From Neonectria sp. B-13 (taxonomy: Eukaryota > Ascomycota > Sordariomycetes > Hypocreales > Nectriaceae): DNA of 64,000 nt. The stretch lies in contig NOKP01000011.1 in NCBI GenBank assembly GCA_002682825.1, positions 620,420 through 684,419 on the forward strand, written 5' to 3'. Of the stretch, positions 33,475 through 45,523 are shown in pieces (position 1 is the first letter of the stretch; each line of letters opens with the position of its first letter). Below the pieces are notes generated by a model. It worked only from the letters and a program-made list of their open reading frames with translations. It did not search any database and had not been told where the DNA came from. The position numbers were made by a program, and so were the translations under genes.

Positions 33475-34632
33475 AGGCGGTGTTGTCTTCGAGGGTATGA
33501 ATGGAGCAAAGAGACAAGGAGTGGGCAAGGTTGAATAGGTGGTTCGCGGCAAGACAAGTGGACATAGGAATGGCGGGGAAATAGTGTGATCAAATATACT
33601 CGAGTGATACGTACTGCCCAACATACTGTTTCAGCCTGATAAGCATGCATGTGGGAGTTCATTGGACAACTCGCCCGGCAGTTGTGCAAAAGAAAGGAGC
33701 ACCAAGTGATCTCCCGCATCTTTCGACGGGCCAACCACCATGCAAGTCATTGCATGTATTCGTTTCTGGGTGGCATACACGAGAACTTAGTCGGTTCAGC
33801 TGAGCTGTAGTGAAACACAACTTTCTTCTGTTGAGCTTCGGGCCAAGATGGCGCAACTTGGCAAGCATCGATCGACATGGTCACAGAGCTCAAGGAGGGT
33901 AGATCTTCGACGGTGTCTCTGTCCTCGGGCCAGTTTCTGCGATTTTCTCTTTAGTATACCGCCTCCTTCGCGGCTGCTAGTCGATTCCTATGTAAGCAGG
34001 AAGCCATTCTATATTCAATCTCGTCTAGTCGCCGTTCTTGGTAACCTTCATCGGCCTCAGTGTGTCTGCAATCATGTACGTGTTTGACTTGCCCGTGGTC
34101 CGTCTACTACTTGGATGGCTGTTTAGTCCTCAGTGGAAACCATGCCCATGCCGTGGTGATGCGCGGCTTCTTGGCTCTCTGCCGCGATCGTCAGAGGCAG
34201 TCGTATTCCTTGCAGCTTAGATAGTGTTGATCCGAGACGCTTCTGATGGGAGATAAGAGTGGTTGGTGGTTGTTGGCTGGTGTTGGAACTTTCCGTGATG
34301 TGAAATGGGACTTCTCCTGGTCGTCCTCCTTCCAGGACAGCTTCTACCTCCGGCCCGACTTAGACACAATTGATGACGTTTTTATGCAATTTATACTAGT
34401 TTTGCCTCTGCCATCTCATCTCGCAGTTGTGATGCCTTCATGAACACGCCGAACTCGATCGAGCATGTGGGGCCCGATTCCCGAGCCGCCCGGGGAAAGC
34501 ACACAACCTCACATCCGTCATGATCCTGGATTAGGTGATGCTACTCAAGTTGTCACTCAAGTTGTCGCAAAACTGCCTGGAAATTTATAGATCGCACCGG
34601 ACAAATGAGGAGCGTTTTCTTTTAGCTCCACC
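33475..34632. other. Intergenic, nothing firmly recognised
   Basis: Promoter side of the dynamin-like gene. Short frames without domain character. Confidence 0.5.
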
Positions 34633-34794
34633 ATGGCCGCGGACGATATTCAATACCCACCAGGTTTTGGCTTGAAAGACGTTCGCTGGGGAACAACTGA
34701 TTTGGTTGTGCTTGACGAGCCCTCAAAACCCATTATCAAGACTCTTCAAGACCAGGAGGAGGTACTCTTCATCTCAAGGGAGCAGCATATCTAA
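34633..34794 (+). pseudogene. N-terminal remnant of a fungal protein kinase-like gene
   Basis: A 53-codon frame from ATG to TAA reads DIQYPPGFGLKDVRWGTTDL then VVLDEPSKPIIKTLQDQEEV and ISREQHI. This resembles the first 50 residues of a divergent fungal kinase family (glycine-loop region WGTTxLVV, then the IIK lysine and the glutamate-containing IxRExxI helix). No continuation is seen downstream in any frame, so this is most likely a truncated copy. Confidence 0.45.
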
Positions 34795-36483
34795 AAGGTA
34801 CGTCTCCAATCCCGCAATGGGTCATGACCTACCCTGGATGGGATCAGAGTGACCAACCCAAGTTCTTCTCTTACGTAGTAAATTGTAGTGATAACCACAG
34901 GGGAAGTTGAAAGACCACTTCCGACGGCGTGGGGCAATGAATCAATCCGGTGGCGAGACTCTTGAACGATAAGGCGAAAGGCCGGCTTGCCCGGCCCACA
35001 CAGCTCATGACTGTTCTCATGAAGTATAGTACACCCAAGCATGCATGACTACTGCCGGTACATGGACAGAGGTGCGTCACGCGGCCCCTCGGACTGGGCG
35101 GTGGTGACTCGCAGCTCGGGGTAGGCGGCGTGCCTCCTTGCAAGGCTCGCTCAGACTGCCTGCGGGCATTGCTTTGTGCATGTCTTAGGCGCAGTCTCGA
35201 AGTACTTCGTAGGCGGAGTTGGGCCAGTTGCTTGAAGGAAGCTGTGTGTCTTGCTCAGTCAGTAATTGAGGTACCGGATAATATACAGGAGGCCTTTCTT
35301 CTCCGGAAGCGTCCCAGGCTGTCTGTCAAGCGATCAGTACCTGTATCGCGGTTGGTTCACACGTCACAGCAGGGGGCGCCGGGGGCTGTGCAGCCCAGCC
35401 TGGTTCACAATGTGACAATTCCACAGGGGGATAGTTCATGTGTTGCGCTGTGACGAGCCGCCTTGGATGTCTCCAGCAATACAGTACACACCAGCGAACT
35501 GGAAATATTCGTCATCGGCATGAATGGCAACGGGCTTTTCCGAGCAGGAAGGCAGGATATTCATGAAATGAACCTATCCTTCCTTGGTGGCGATGAGCGT
35601 GGCCAAACCCTCCAGAGCCCTTCCAGGATAGGTACGAGCATTCGTACAGGGACGGAGTAATCCGTACCTGACGGAGTCCCCTACCGGCCAGGCTGGGGGC
35701 GGGGCCGGAACTGGGTAGGGCTGGCCGCTGGCGCTGGAGTGTGGAATGACGAACAGCCAGCCAGCCACCTGGGTTCTGGGGACTCTGGGATTCTGGGCGA
35801 CGGCCGGACTGGGGCTGGGGCGGTGTGAGGGTGATTGGGGGGGTTGGGGGGCAAGGAGGGTGTGGTGAGTGCGCGTGGCCTGTGAGAATGTGTGTGTGTG
35901 TCCTGTGTCTTGCCCACATGTACTGTACGAATATCTCCAGTGAATGTGGGCACCAAGGCACCTCAGGGATAGTGGTGGACAACGGTGGAATTGGTGGCCG
36001 GCCGCCCAGTTGCCGCACGGGCACCTCACACCTCACTCCCTCCCGTCACTCAACTACTACTTACGAATAGGGCCTCCCGCCTCATATTTCAGGCCGCCAC
36101 CTCTCTCTCTCGCTCCGTCCCGCCGCCCGCCACGCACCGCCCACATTCACTCACTCTGCCTTGCCCCTCCTCTTAACTCTCTCTCCCTCCTCTTCCCCTT
36201 CCCCCTTCAACCCGTCGTCGCAAAGTCAAGACAAGTCCTCATCCTTGACCTCATCCATCACCCATCTCGACTCCGTCGCAAACCAACCCCAAGCTCAGCT
36301 TCCAGCTCCCAACTTCAAGCTCCTCCGTCGCATACCCAGCTTCGCTCCGTCGCACAAACCCACGCACTTCCCGTCCAACCCACTCCACTCACAGCGAGGC
36401 GCTATCCCAGCCAGCGGTCGCTGAAAACATCCTCCATTTTTACAAAACCCATTTCCCAAGGTCACCCCGCTACCTCCGAGTTT
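34795..36483. other. Upstream region of SUI1
   Basis: No supported gene. A GT-rich run lies near 35883-35906. From about 36090 to 36240 the plus strand is strongly pyrimidine-rich (CTCTCTCTCTCGCTCC), as is usual just upstream of highly expressed fungal genes. Confidence 0.5.
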
Positions 36484-37423
36484 ATGTCCATCGAAAATCT
36501 GAAGACCTACGGTACGTCTATCCCTGGATCTGAATAACATCGTTTCCCCTTGCCTGCCTTCTATCCCGTCCCATCTATCCTCTCCTACCGACTCGAGATT
36601 TCGTCATACTCCGACTTCTCTCGGCTTCCCTACTATTCCCCGGCGTCACACAATGGCGCCGCCTCGTCCGCCTGGACTTGACTTCCTCGGTTTTGCCTGG
36701 TCCGGCCCGGCTTTTCCTTGTCCCAGCAGCTGTCGAGGTTCGGCGCACATCATCGTGTGTACCTGCATTTGCTGCTGCCAAGCCAATCATCGCGACCCCG
36801 CTTATTCCACATCCCTCCTCTCTTCCCCTCCTCCGCTCCCCTCCTCCATGGACCCTGGCAAACCCCGAATTTACACTGACTCCGCCGATCTATAGACCCC
36901 TTCGCCGAAGCAGACGAAGACACAGGAGAAACCAAGCAGACGCAGAATTACATCCATATACGCATTCAACGTACGTTGTCCCCTCTTGCCATCGCGTCGC
37001 CTCTTCCCCACTAGGAAGCATCTCACGAACCCTCGCGTGAGCTCTTGCTTTCTGGCCATGGGATACGCGCTGCACTGCCGCATGCTCCTATCGTCAATGC
37101 CTCGTCACTAACATTAACTCACAGAGCGTAATGGACGTAAGACTCTGACCACTGTCCAGGGTCTCCCAAAGAAGTTTGACCAGAAGAAGATTCTCAAGGT
37201 CATCAAGAAGAAGTTTGGTAAGTGTTTCTCACTCACTCTGCGCTCCGGCTCCGACGCTAACTTGTGCACCACAGCTTGCAATGGCACCATCGTCAACGAC
37301 ACCGAGATGGGCGAGGTGATCCAGCTCCAGGGTGATCAGCGCAAAGATGTTCAGGAATTCCTCATCGACAAGACCGGAGGCCTCGAGCTAGATGCCAAGA
37401 CCATCAAGGTCCACGGCTTCTAA
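36484..37423 (+). CDS. SUI1: Translation initiation factor eIF1 (SUI1), 114 aa
   Basis: Four exons, all in phase: 36484-36511, 36896-36970, 37125-37217 and 37275-37423. The product starts MSIENLKTYDPFAEADEDTG and continues NYIHIRIQQRNGRKTLTTVQ, LPKKFDQKKILKVIKKKFAC, NGTIVNDTEMGEVIQLQGDQ to TIKVHGF, a textbook SUI1 domain of the normal length. eIF1 binds the 40S subunit near the P site and enforces AUG selection during scanning. The first intron (36512-36895, 384 bp) is much longer than the others in the window and follows only nine codons, as is common for translation-factor genes in filamentous fungi. Donors GTACGT, GTACGT, GTAAGT. A pyrimidine-rich tract precedes the start. Confidence 0.97.
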
Positions 37424-38338
37424 AGCTCTGCATGCCCCGTCGTCCTGTCAACATTAGCCGTTCCCGGGCTCGTTGGCGTGAATAGGACTTTGGGACGCAT
37501 GGCCTCAGGCTTGCGCCTTATCCGGACGTGTCCACGCGGACACCCCGAGGCTCGACGCCGATTACTTTAGGACGACGGGCATCCGCCAGGGCAAGCAGGC
37601 TCCTGGTGGCTCTATAACTTTGGAAGATGGAAGAGTGTTCTTTTTTGCACCCGCTCAAGGGCCAGGGGCGAGAACACACGCTTCTGGCCCTTCCGTGCAG
37701 AAGGCTAGACTACGGGCAAGGCGTAACAGCAGATCTGGCTTGTCGGTCACTCGTTATAGCAACATTCCCGGGCAAGCCCAGCAGTAGTCAGGAAAATACA
37801 ACAGTGATTCCGAAATGACAATTGAATGCCCTGTGTAGTTGAAGTCATTCATTGCCTGACATGCATGTCGAGACGGTATTTAAGCTACAGCTTGAATACG
37901 TGCGCATTGTAGTTGGGATTTCCAACCCTGCCGCATAGAGGCGGAATTAACTAGACAGGACGCTACTAAAGACAGCTCATGACAGAATATGATGGCAACG
38001 CCCCCGAGCCCGGGGCACTAAACAAGCAGATGACGAAGGACGAAAGACAAACGACGCCCGAGCCCGTGATAGGTAGTAGAGCACACGACACCATGAAAAA
38101 CCCCCCCAACTCCCTGAACTGAACAAGACGGAATATGCGGTAGCAGCAAATACGTGGGCCCAAACAGCGGGCGGGATATCAATGTTCCAGACAGCAACAA
38201 ACAGAAAACCAAGGGCGCCTAATCCGGCTCGGCACCAACCGTCACCTCGCCGTCATAACCCCATTCAGTACGGAGGTACTAGGCGTACGTACCTACTTAC
38301 GCTAGACCCTGGATATGTACTGTATGTACTCTTCGGCT
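37424..38338. other. 3' region between SUI1 and EOS1
   Basis: The two genes converge here; their 3' UTRs probably occupy part of it. No further gene recognised. Confidence 0.5.
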
Positions 38339-39475
38339 TCACAAGTCGTCGTGCTCCGGGCCACCCCTGACCTGGGCGACAACACGCGACGCCTCGTCCC
38401 ACGCGCGTCGACTGGAAGCGATTAGGGGTATCTGGGGGTAGTCGGGGACGTGGGCGTGCATGTGGGCCAGCAGGGTGACCATGCTGATGAAGCTAGCGAT
38501 GGAGAAGACGTTGATGGACGTGGACGTCTCCTTGCGGATGTTGATCTGCTGGTGCGTGATGTGGTAGAGCACTGTTAGGGTCTGTTCGAGGTTGGGCTGG
38601 GTGGTTAGTATTTCGCAATGTCTTCCCATATAGAGTTCTGTAGCGGTGGGAGAGAGGAATGAGAGGGGGGAAGACGGACGGTTGCGATGCCAATCCAGCC
38701 GGGGAGGAGCAGGCGAGGGTCTTGGAAGCCGCCGGCGAGGGTGAGGACGCCCGACGTGATGTACGCATTGAGGGCGTTGATGGTGAGGAGGCGGACCATG
38801 GTGGCCTGGGGAGTATAGTTGATGAGCCTGCAGAGTCAAGTCGGAGTCAGTCGGGTTCGTCTGTCGTTGTCGGTTGACAATAAGTCCGGGACAACTGACC
38901 ATCGAGACATCAAGCAGTCGGTAAAGAAGAACGACAGGTACCCGGACGCAAAGCACTGTAACCACAAGCATAAATCAGCACTCTGTACTCCTCATCTCCT
39001 CTCGCTCTCCCTCGCACACACGCAGCCGGCTTCCCCTGCAATGCAGTGTAATGTAACGCACCCAGATGGTGGCCAGGCCCGTCTCGGTCAAGGCATACCG
39101 CGCATCGGCATCGACGCTCAGCGCCGACGGCCCGGCGCCGCCGCCGACGACGACGACGAGCTCCGGGCCGGGGAGCACGCGCAGCAGCAGCTGGAGGGCC
39201 GACGGCAGGCCCCACCACAGGGCGGGCAGGATGCTCACGAGCCGCAGGGCGAAGAGCCACGGGTGCCACGGCGGGGGCACGTTGAGGACGACGGCGACGC
39301 GGGGCTGGAGGAGGGACGGATGAACGGGAGAGGTGTTCGTCGCCGTGTTCGTCGAGGCCGTGGTCGCGTGCGCGGGAGGCGGCGGCGGAGGAGCGTGGAG
39401 GTGAGGATGGGACGATGACGCGGGTGGAGGATGGCCGGTGGACGAGCCCCGACGGACGGGGGAGGAATTGGCCAT
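38339..39475 (-). CDS. EOS1: EOS1-like ER membrane protein linked to N-glycosylation, 291 aa
   Basis: Four minus-strand exons: 39475-39062, 38955-38900, 38827-38680 and 38596-38339, all in phase. The N-terminal 50 residues are low-complexity Pro/Ser/Thr (HLHAPPPPPPAHATTAS). Then the conserved body: RVAVVLNVPPPWHPWLFALR, WWGLPSALQLLLRVLPGPE, ATIWCFASGYLSFFFTDCLM, SRWLINYTPQATMVRLLTIN, GWIGIATPNLEQTLTVLYHI, INIRKETSTSINVFSIASFI. At least three or four membrane segments can be seen. In yeast EOS1 is an ER membrane protein connected with N-glycosylation and oxidative-stress tolerance; this role is inferred by family. A dense group of GATAAG motifs lies 450-550 bp upstream. Confidence 0.85.
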
Positions 39476-39930
39476 CTCTCGCGCAGGTCAGGCCATGAGA
39501 ATGGATGAAGAATAGGTCGGAGACGTGAGAGGGGAAGGGGAAAGAACTGACCCCCCTCCTCAGGAAGAAAAAAAGGAGGCGAAAAGAGGTCGACCAAGCG
39601 AGGATGGGATTAACGAATTAATGAGATTCGTGATGGCGTCAAAAGAGGAGGAGCTGCAGGCGCTGGCCGACAGGGGGTTTTGCAGTGGAGCGGGGGCGAG
39701 CTTACCGCTGTGGCCATGACTCGCCCGATGCGGCTTAGTGCCTCCGCGCTCTAGTGGGTTCCTGGGTTAGGGGATTCGCTCAGAACGCGGGCCGCCGTAG
39801 GTGTGTGCTTGTCAGGCCTGTTGGGCGATGCATTAGGGCTACATAAGTAGTAGTAGTGTGATTACTGCAACACCATGACGTGGACTTCCCGAGGGAGGCG
39901 AAAAGGCGAGAAGAAGGTAACGAGATGACA
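39476..39930. other. EOS1 upstream region
   Basis: Immediate promoter of EOS1 on the minus strand; no coding frame supported. Confidence 0.4.
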
Positions 39931-40018
39931 TGGAGATAAGATAACTTCGAGATAAGGTTACATGAGATAAGATAGCCACGAGATAAGGTTACAGAAGATA
40001 AGATAGCTAGGAGGTAAC
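39931..40018. promoter_or_regulatory. Tandem GATAAG-rich repeat upstream of EOS1
   Basis: Alternating 15-18 bp units, GAGATAAGATA... and GAGATAAGGTTACA..., place about seven GATAA(G) cores within 90 bp. These match the HGATAR sites of fungal GATA factors (nitrogen, iron or light regulators). The periodic arrangement could also be a plain minisatellite. Confidence 0.5.
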
Positions 40019-40179
40019 TTAGGAACTGAGTGGAATAGAAAACCACTGTACTAAGCTGGGCAAAAGTGTAAGGAACCCGACTCTTGGGACCCCAGTAACA
40101 GCCTATCTCGTGCTCGACAGTTAGCTAGGAGATAACAACGAGATGACCACCAGGAGAAATTGAAAGTACTATGAAGCTC

Positions 40180-40290
40180 AGTCTCAATTCCAATCCCAGT
40201 TTCCAGTCCCGATCCCAACTACAGTCCCAGTTCCAATCTAAATCCCAATCCCACTCCTGATCCCAGTCCCAATCGCTAATATCCCGCCTA
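40180..40290. repeat. Degenerate hexanucleotide repeat (TCCCAATCCCAG-like)
   Basis: About 100 bp of imperfect 6/12-bp units of the type TCCCAA, TCCCAG and TTCCAA. On the minus strand the frame reads repeated Trp-Asp, but no gene model supports its translation. Confidence 0.7.
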
Positions 40291-40396
40291 AAAGTCCACA
40301 TTAAGATCCAGCACCAGCTTCGTTTCGTCAGTTTTATAGTCATGTGATTCTCATACATTTCCTTCCCAGTACCACCATCTCACATGCTCGGTCCAC

Positions 40397-42494
40397 TCAC
40401 TGCTCCCGCTCGCCGTCCCCCTGAGGCCTTTCCCGCAGGTTCCCGTACTGTTCAAGTATATGGTCCTGGCCTTCAGCCCATGCTTGCAAGCATTCCAAAT
40501 AGCCCGAACCAGGGAAGCCCACCAAATGATTGGCATAGTTGAGAGCGAGTCGAGGGCGGCTATCAGACGATGTCAAGTCAGGCACAGCCTCCTCGCCACT
40601 GCCGTCCTCTGCTTGCTCTGTGGGGGTTGGGCTCTGGCTGTTGCCTTTGGGTCGCTTTGATTCCTGATCTTCGAGACCGACTTCGGTACCGTCGTCAGAT
40701 CTGCTTCGTTTCGAGCCTACACTGTAGGCGGTGGGCGAGCTTGCCCCTTCCGTCTGCTGCGTTTCCTGTGAAGGAGAGTAGGGAGGAGCAGGCATGGACG
40801 GAGCCACCGAAGTAAAACTAGTAACCACTCCGTCGTTGCCGTTGCCGTTACCGTCGCCGTCGCCGTCGCCGTCGCCATCCTCGTCGCCATCGCCATCGCC
40901 ATCGCCGCCGTCGGTTGTTGCAGGTTCGAGGCTCCCTTCCCGAGTGGAAATACCGTCGCAACCTAAAAGAAAGGCAGTTGAAGCAGGGGTAGCCAAATCA
41001 ATCAACGCGTCTTCATACTCGATTGCCGCTGGAACGTGCCTCGTAAGCTCCAGAGTGTCAAAGTCGTCGCAAGTTAAGACAAAGGCGGTGGAGGCAGGCG
41101 TAGCCAAATCAACTCCACCCTCTTCATACTCGATTGAAGCAAGGACCTGTGTCATGTCCTGATTCTCACGATCCTCGTCTGCCTGATGTGCCTCCTCCAT
41201 GTTCATCTCATACCTAATCAGAGGCACTTGCTCTCGGATCCAGGTCAACAGCTTTGTCAAGCGGTGAGCTCGACGCCGGGCGACTCGGTATTCGACGGTG
41301 GCGCTAAGGAAGTCGGCAATCCTTCTTGCCCGTTGTTTCTGCTTGTCGAAGTCGGTACACACCGTATTCAGTTCCAACTCGGCGGCTCTCAGTTTCACAT
41401 AAGCACCTGAGCCTTTCCGGGCCGGATCCAGGAGATCCCGTTGTGCCACCAATACCCTCGACCTTGAAGCTTCCACGACCTTCCGGGCTCGCATGGCTTC
41501 AACCTCGCTTATCAATCGGTAATCAGTACTTTCAATGTACTCGCGCGTCTCGTACGGCTTTAAAGCATTGGTCTTCAGAAGCGACTCCCAGTGTTCATAA
41601 TACTCGTCGTCCCAGTTCAGGTACCATCTATACGTCTCGAAAAGGCTGAGCTCGAAGTTCAAGTATTCCATCCAGGTTGTGAGCTTGTCTTGTTGCCCGA
41701 TTTTCATAACGAGGTTGATGGGAATAGAGTCCGTGCTGATGTCGTGCTTCGTCAAGCGATTGGTGACTCGCTGGTGGTATTGTTGGAAATCCTTTTTGTG
41801 CTCGTGCCTCATGACGACTTGATGCCGGCGGAAACTCCTCCATCTTTCCAATTGAGCCCCAAACACTGGCCACCACTCCTGATTCAAATGGGCAAGCTCG
41901 CCCTGCCAGAATTTCAATACGTTGGCGAATCTTTTGGGGTTGTTGGAGACTTCCACGAGCAGGTCGATGCTATACCAGGGTCGCCCGCCATCGTCGACAA
42001 TTTTGTGATAACAATTCCTCTCGAAATCGAGGATGGTCTGGCGCTTCAATACGGGATCGTGAAATTCGCCGGGCAACAGCGAGATGAAAGGAATGCTGGG
42101 CGAAGGGGGTGGAGAGGCGGAAGAGAGAGAGGAAGAGGAAGAGGAAGAGGAGGCTTCGGTGGGGGGCGGGACGAAGAAGGCGGAGTTGGATTCGGAGTGG
42201 AGAAACAGGTTCTCAACTGGTCGGTTGCCCCTGACGGCGATGTTGTAGAGTCGAGCAGAGACTTGGCCAGACCCGACAGGTAGACATAGCCCGTCCTCGG
42301 GAGAGTCGTCTGCCCCGCCTCGGAGGCGGATGGAGTTCAAGAACCTTGGAAAAGGGTTAGCAAGTGGGGCAGGAGAAGAGCGAAGGCGGCGCCTACATTA
42401 GGTACTGAAATTGGATTAATGACGGGTCGGTCTCCCAATGTGATATGTTGTCCTCGGGAGCCCCATCGGCGTTGGGGTTGGGATATATGTACAT
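40397..42494 (-). CDS. Conserved fungal hypothetical protein, 681 aa
   Basis: Exon 1 (42494-42397) begins MYIYPNPNADGAPEDNISHW and joins through a 52-bp intron (42345-42396, GTAGGC...CCAAG, phase AT|G) to exon 2 (42344-40397). The splice gives IQFQYLMFLNSIRLRGGADD, restoring a sequence that begins with ATG; the frame alone has none. The centre is long, charged and helical, with RPWYSIDLLVEVSNNPKRFA, WWPVFGAQLERWRSFRRHQV, LNWDDEYYEHWESLLKTNAL, KPYETREYIESTDYRLISEV and a possible coiled coil (EVEAMRARKVVEASRSR). This is a family seen widely in filamentous fungi without known function. Two near-identical blocks, (I/L)DLATPASTAFxL, repeat within the C-terminal third. A (Gly-Asp)n tract is encoded by a CCGTCG microsatellite around 40850-40915. 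A KRSR/KRPK segment near the end could be a nuclear signal. Confidence 0.75.
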
Positions 42495-42570
42495 GAGTGT
42501 GGTGTTGGGAGATAGACAGAAGAGAGGAAAGGCTGAGATTGTCGAAGACTGATGAGAGTGGTGAGGAGGG

Positions 42571-42616
42571 GTGAGTAAGGGTGAGTAATGGTGAGTAATG
42601 GTGAGTAATGGTGAGA
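42571..42616. repeat. 10-bp tandem repeat GTGAGTAATG, four units
   Basis: Units GTGAGTAAGG once and GTGAGTAATG three times, then GTGAG. It lies 77 bp upstream of the start of the 681-aa gene. Confidence 0.9.
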
Positions 42617-43097
42617 TTTTGGGGAGGATTGACGAGGCGAGGACGGCGAGTTATAAAGAACGAAGGACATGTAAGAGAGTCTGGGGAGTGAGTGTGTCAG
42701 AGAGTTTGTAGACGGTATGTCGGATAACGTCGAGAGCGGATGAGTTCCCAGACTGGGTGCCGAAACAGAGAGAGAGGGGGCTGACGGATTGCCTCAACTC
42801 GAAGAGAGGGACGATGTTGGTTCCAGGTTTGTGGCCGGGGGCTTGCTTTGTCGCAGTGCTTGATGCAGCTGGGTGAGACGCGCCGTGCAGAACAGCGGTA
42901 CCGAGTACGAATACAATGCAGCGCTGCCGGGGGCGAGGTGGTCCCCATCGATTACGAGGCCCTCCAGTTGCGCCGGGTGGTTGCCAGTTGGTGGCTGCAT
43001 TGAGTGGAGGATGGATGGGTGAGGTGCTGCGTTTCTGTTCTGGCAGTCTCACAGACGACTCTCCGTCGTCAGTGTTGGTCGTTCAGTACCACCTCGG

Positions 43098-43226
43098 TCT
43101 CGCAGCCGGGTTTCTCGCAGCCTGATCTCTCGCAGCCTGATTTCTCCAGCCTGGTCTCTCGCAGCCTGTTTTCTCCAGCCTGGTCTCTCGCAGCCTGATT
43201 CTCGCAGCCTGATTCTCGCAGCCTGC
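43098..43226. repeat. CTCGCAGCCTG minisatellite
   Basis: About nine imperfect units of 14-18 bp around TCTCGCAGCCTGATT, some shortened to TTCTCCAGCCTGGTC. Two related units appear again at 48630-48655. Confidence 0.85.
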
Positions 43227-43965
43227 CTCGCCTCTCGTTGCTTCGGCCGTCATCCAGCCAGCCCACAACACCCTCAGGATTCATCAGAACTCACAACTCA
43301 CAAACTGGGAAAGGTTCCATTCCAATCCCGTGGCGTCCTCCTCCATTCCGTCAGCGATTCGACTACAGCTCCGGCGCTAGAAGAAGGGAAAAAGCCCAGC
43401 GGCCCAGGTCCCTGGATCTGGCGGTCGATCATCGAGATGGCGGGCCGTGATCTCTCGTCCTCGCTTCGCTTGCGCGGTCGCCCCCACTGTCATTGTCGTT
43501 AGGTTGCCTTGTTTTGCTTTTGACGGGGTTGCTTTTTCAAGCGACGGGGTTGCTGCGCACGAATAGATTGCCTTCGTTATTTGTTGTTCGGTCTCGGCTC
43601 CGTGTCAGGCTCCATGGATGGTTCACCGGTGCTGCTTTCCGGGGGGTGGGGTCCTATCATCCCCACAGAATACGCTGTCGCCCCTCCATCGGCGTACCCA
43701 CAGTGATCCAGCGGACGGGTGATCACGTTCGTCATGTCTCGGCTCTGTGTCGTAGTAGGAATACTTCCCTCCAACTGGACGTCCAGAGCGGTCAGGTGCT
43801 GCTGCACTGTACATAACGGGCGCGATGACATCTTTGATTATTATAGCTCATGCAGTCCATCGCGTGCAAGCCGCAGATCAGAACACACCGAGTTCCAGTC
43901 CCCATTGTTCATGTCAGCCAGCGACTCACTTGCAGGTTGGTTTCAACTTGTAAAGTTGGTTTGCT

Positions 43966-44085
43966 TGCATTAGCTCAACTTGCATTAGCTCAACTTGCAT
44001 TGGCTCAACTTGCATTGGCTCAACTTGCATTGGCTCAACTTGCATTGGCTCAACTTGCATTGGCTCAACTTACATCAGTTCATCC
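43966..44085. repeat. 15-bp minisatellite TGCATTGGCTCAACT
   Basis: Seven consecutive units (first two with TTAG, the rest TTGG) plus one degenerate unit at the end. Confidence 0.95.
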
Positions 44086-45523
44086 TGCAACATAAACCCT
44101 CCCCCTTTTTTTCCCTCTTGTATCTTCTCCCTCTTGTCACCGAGCTGTAGCTTATTGTTATTCCTGCCCAAGCCGAGACCATCCAGCCGTGCGCCATGTA
44201 TGTCGCAGAGAGCCCGCTGGCTTCGACTCCGGTGCGTCCGGCTCGCCCGTCCCGCCTGCATACCGGTCAAGCCAAGCCCCGGCTGGATTGTGAAGGAGAA
44301 TATGAGAAGATGAGAATGTGACAGATGGACGAATGCAAATGCAAACCGGCACTTTTACCTGACCGGGTACTCCACGCTGTCTCACGGGACTACTACTTCG
44401 TAAACTGCCGAATGCTACTCCTCCATGCTGCGGATACGCACTCTGCAAGTGAGCTGTCAGTCCCCAGTCCGAGACATGCATGACCTCCTCCCAACACCTC
44501 AGGTTTATTTATCCTCTGCCGGGCCAAGTATTCATGACAGCCTGGTCTGCAATCCTGCACGGACAAAACATGGTTTCATCTACCGGCCACATTATCCTGG
44601 AGATGTTGTCGGCTCCACGATACATGATGCCTGTGTGGTTCAGAAGTCCAATAGAAATGAAATGCCAAATCTGCACATCTCGCGCATTGCTTGTTGTCCT
44701 CGATATTGAGAAGTTCATTGGCCATCAGCTTGGGTGGCGCAATCAAAAGGTATTCTGAGCACCACCACCATCACATGCAAGGTGTGAGTGGAAGTAAGGA
44801 TAGTAAGTCGGGATTTAAACCGGATAAGTAATGACTGAAGGTGGGTGGTAATTCGCCACTAAATACAAAGCGTGCACACTCGTAACCAAAACCAAAGGAG
44901 TGACTAATCCGTCAATCAAGCCAAGAATATCCAAAAAGAAAGAGCCCGTTGTCCCGTTCCAACCCCATCCCATCCCATCCTGGACCGAAGCAGATGTGAG
45001 TAGTACCAACCAGTCGTTGAGTGACTGGTGGCGGTCCAGAGGGTGACATGAAGTTGAAACCAAGAAAAGGGTCCAATTCCGTCCAAGAAGTAGAACAAAG
45101 CCAAGAGAGAGTCCGAAGTAACTAATAACCCAAACAGAAGGAAAGCAAGCAAAGAACACACTCATATCCGAAGCTGCCTATCCGTAGACAGCCTGGAGGG
45201 CAGTCAACCAATCCGTCCAAACTGCTGAAACAGTCGAGCCCAATGTACCAGAATTGGAGGTGAACAAGAAGAACCAAGGCTGCTTTGGCAGTTCGTCCCA
45301 GTGGCGGAAGGGCATGGATGTCATCCAACTTAGACTGCTCAAACAAGTCTCTCCCAACCTAGATGTTCTGTCTTGGGGAATGATGGCAACACCAGGCCAG
45401 AGCGGTCGCTCCGTGTGTACCCCCTAGTGCGAAGCGCAACGGAATTCGGTCTGCTTTCGAACAGTTCGACCCATCGAGAGATATTCCCCAAAAGACAATG
45501 ATGCTCGAGTGAGGCGGGGGCAT

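Larger units (their letters stand above)
42495..45523. other. 3-kb intergenic region with three minisatellites
   Basis: No gene recognised. Holds a 10-bp repeat (42571-42616), a CTCGCAGCCTG array (43098-43226) and a 15-bp array (43966-44085). Short frames over the arrays are repeat translations. Confidence 0.5.

Noticed and set aside
1..34800. Starship or other giant transposon
   Set aside because: No tyrosine-recombinase captain, transposase, reverse transcriptase or terminal repeat was recognised on either strand.
41591..42283. 230-codon plus-strand frame
   Set aside because: Shadow of the 681-aa minus-strand gene; glycine/arginine runs come from its serine tract.
43966..44085. CRISPR-like direct repeats
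   Set aside because: Units are adjacent without spacers, in a eukaryotic genome; it is a minisatellite.
43850..44095. Repeat protein of LALAQ units
   Set aside because: It is only the translation of a minisatellite, with no start context or flanking domain.
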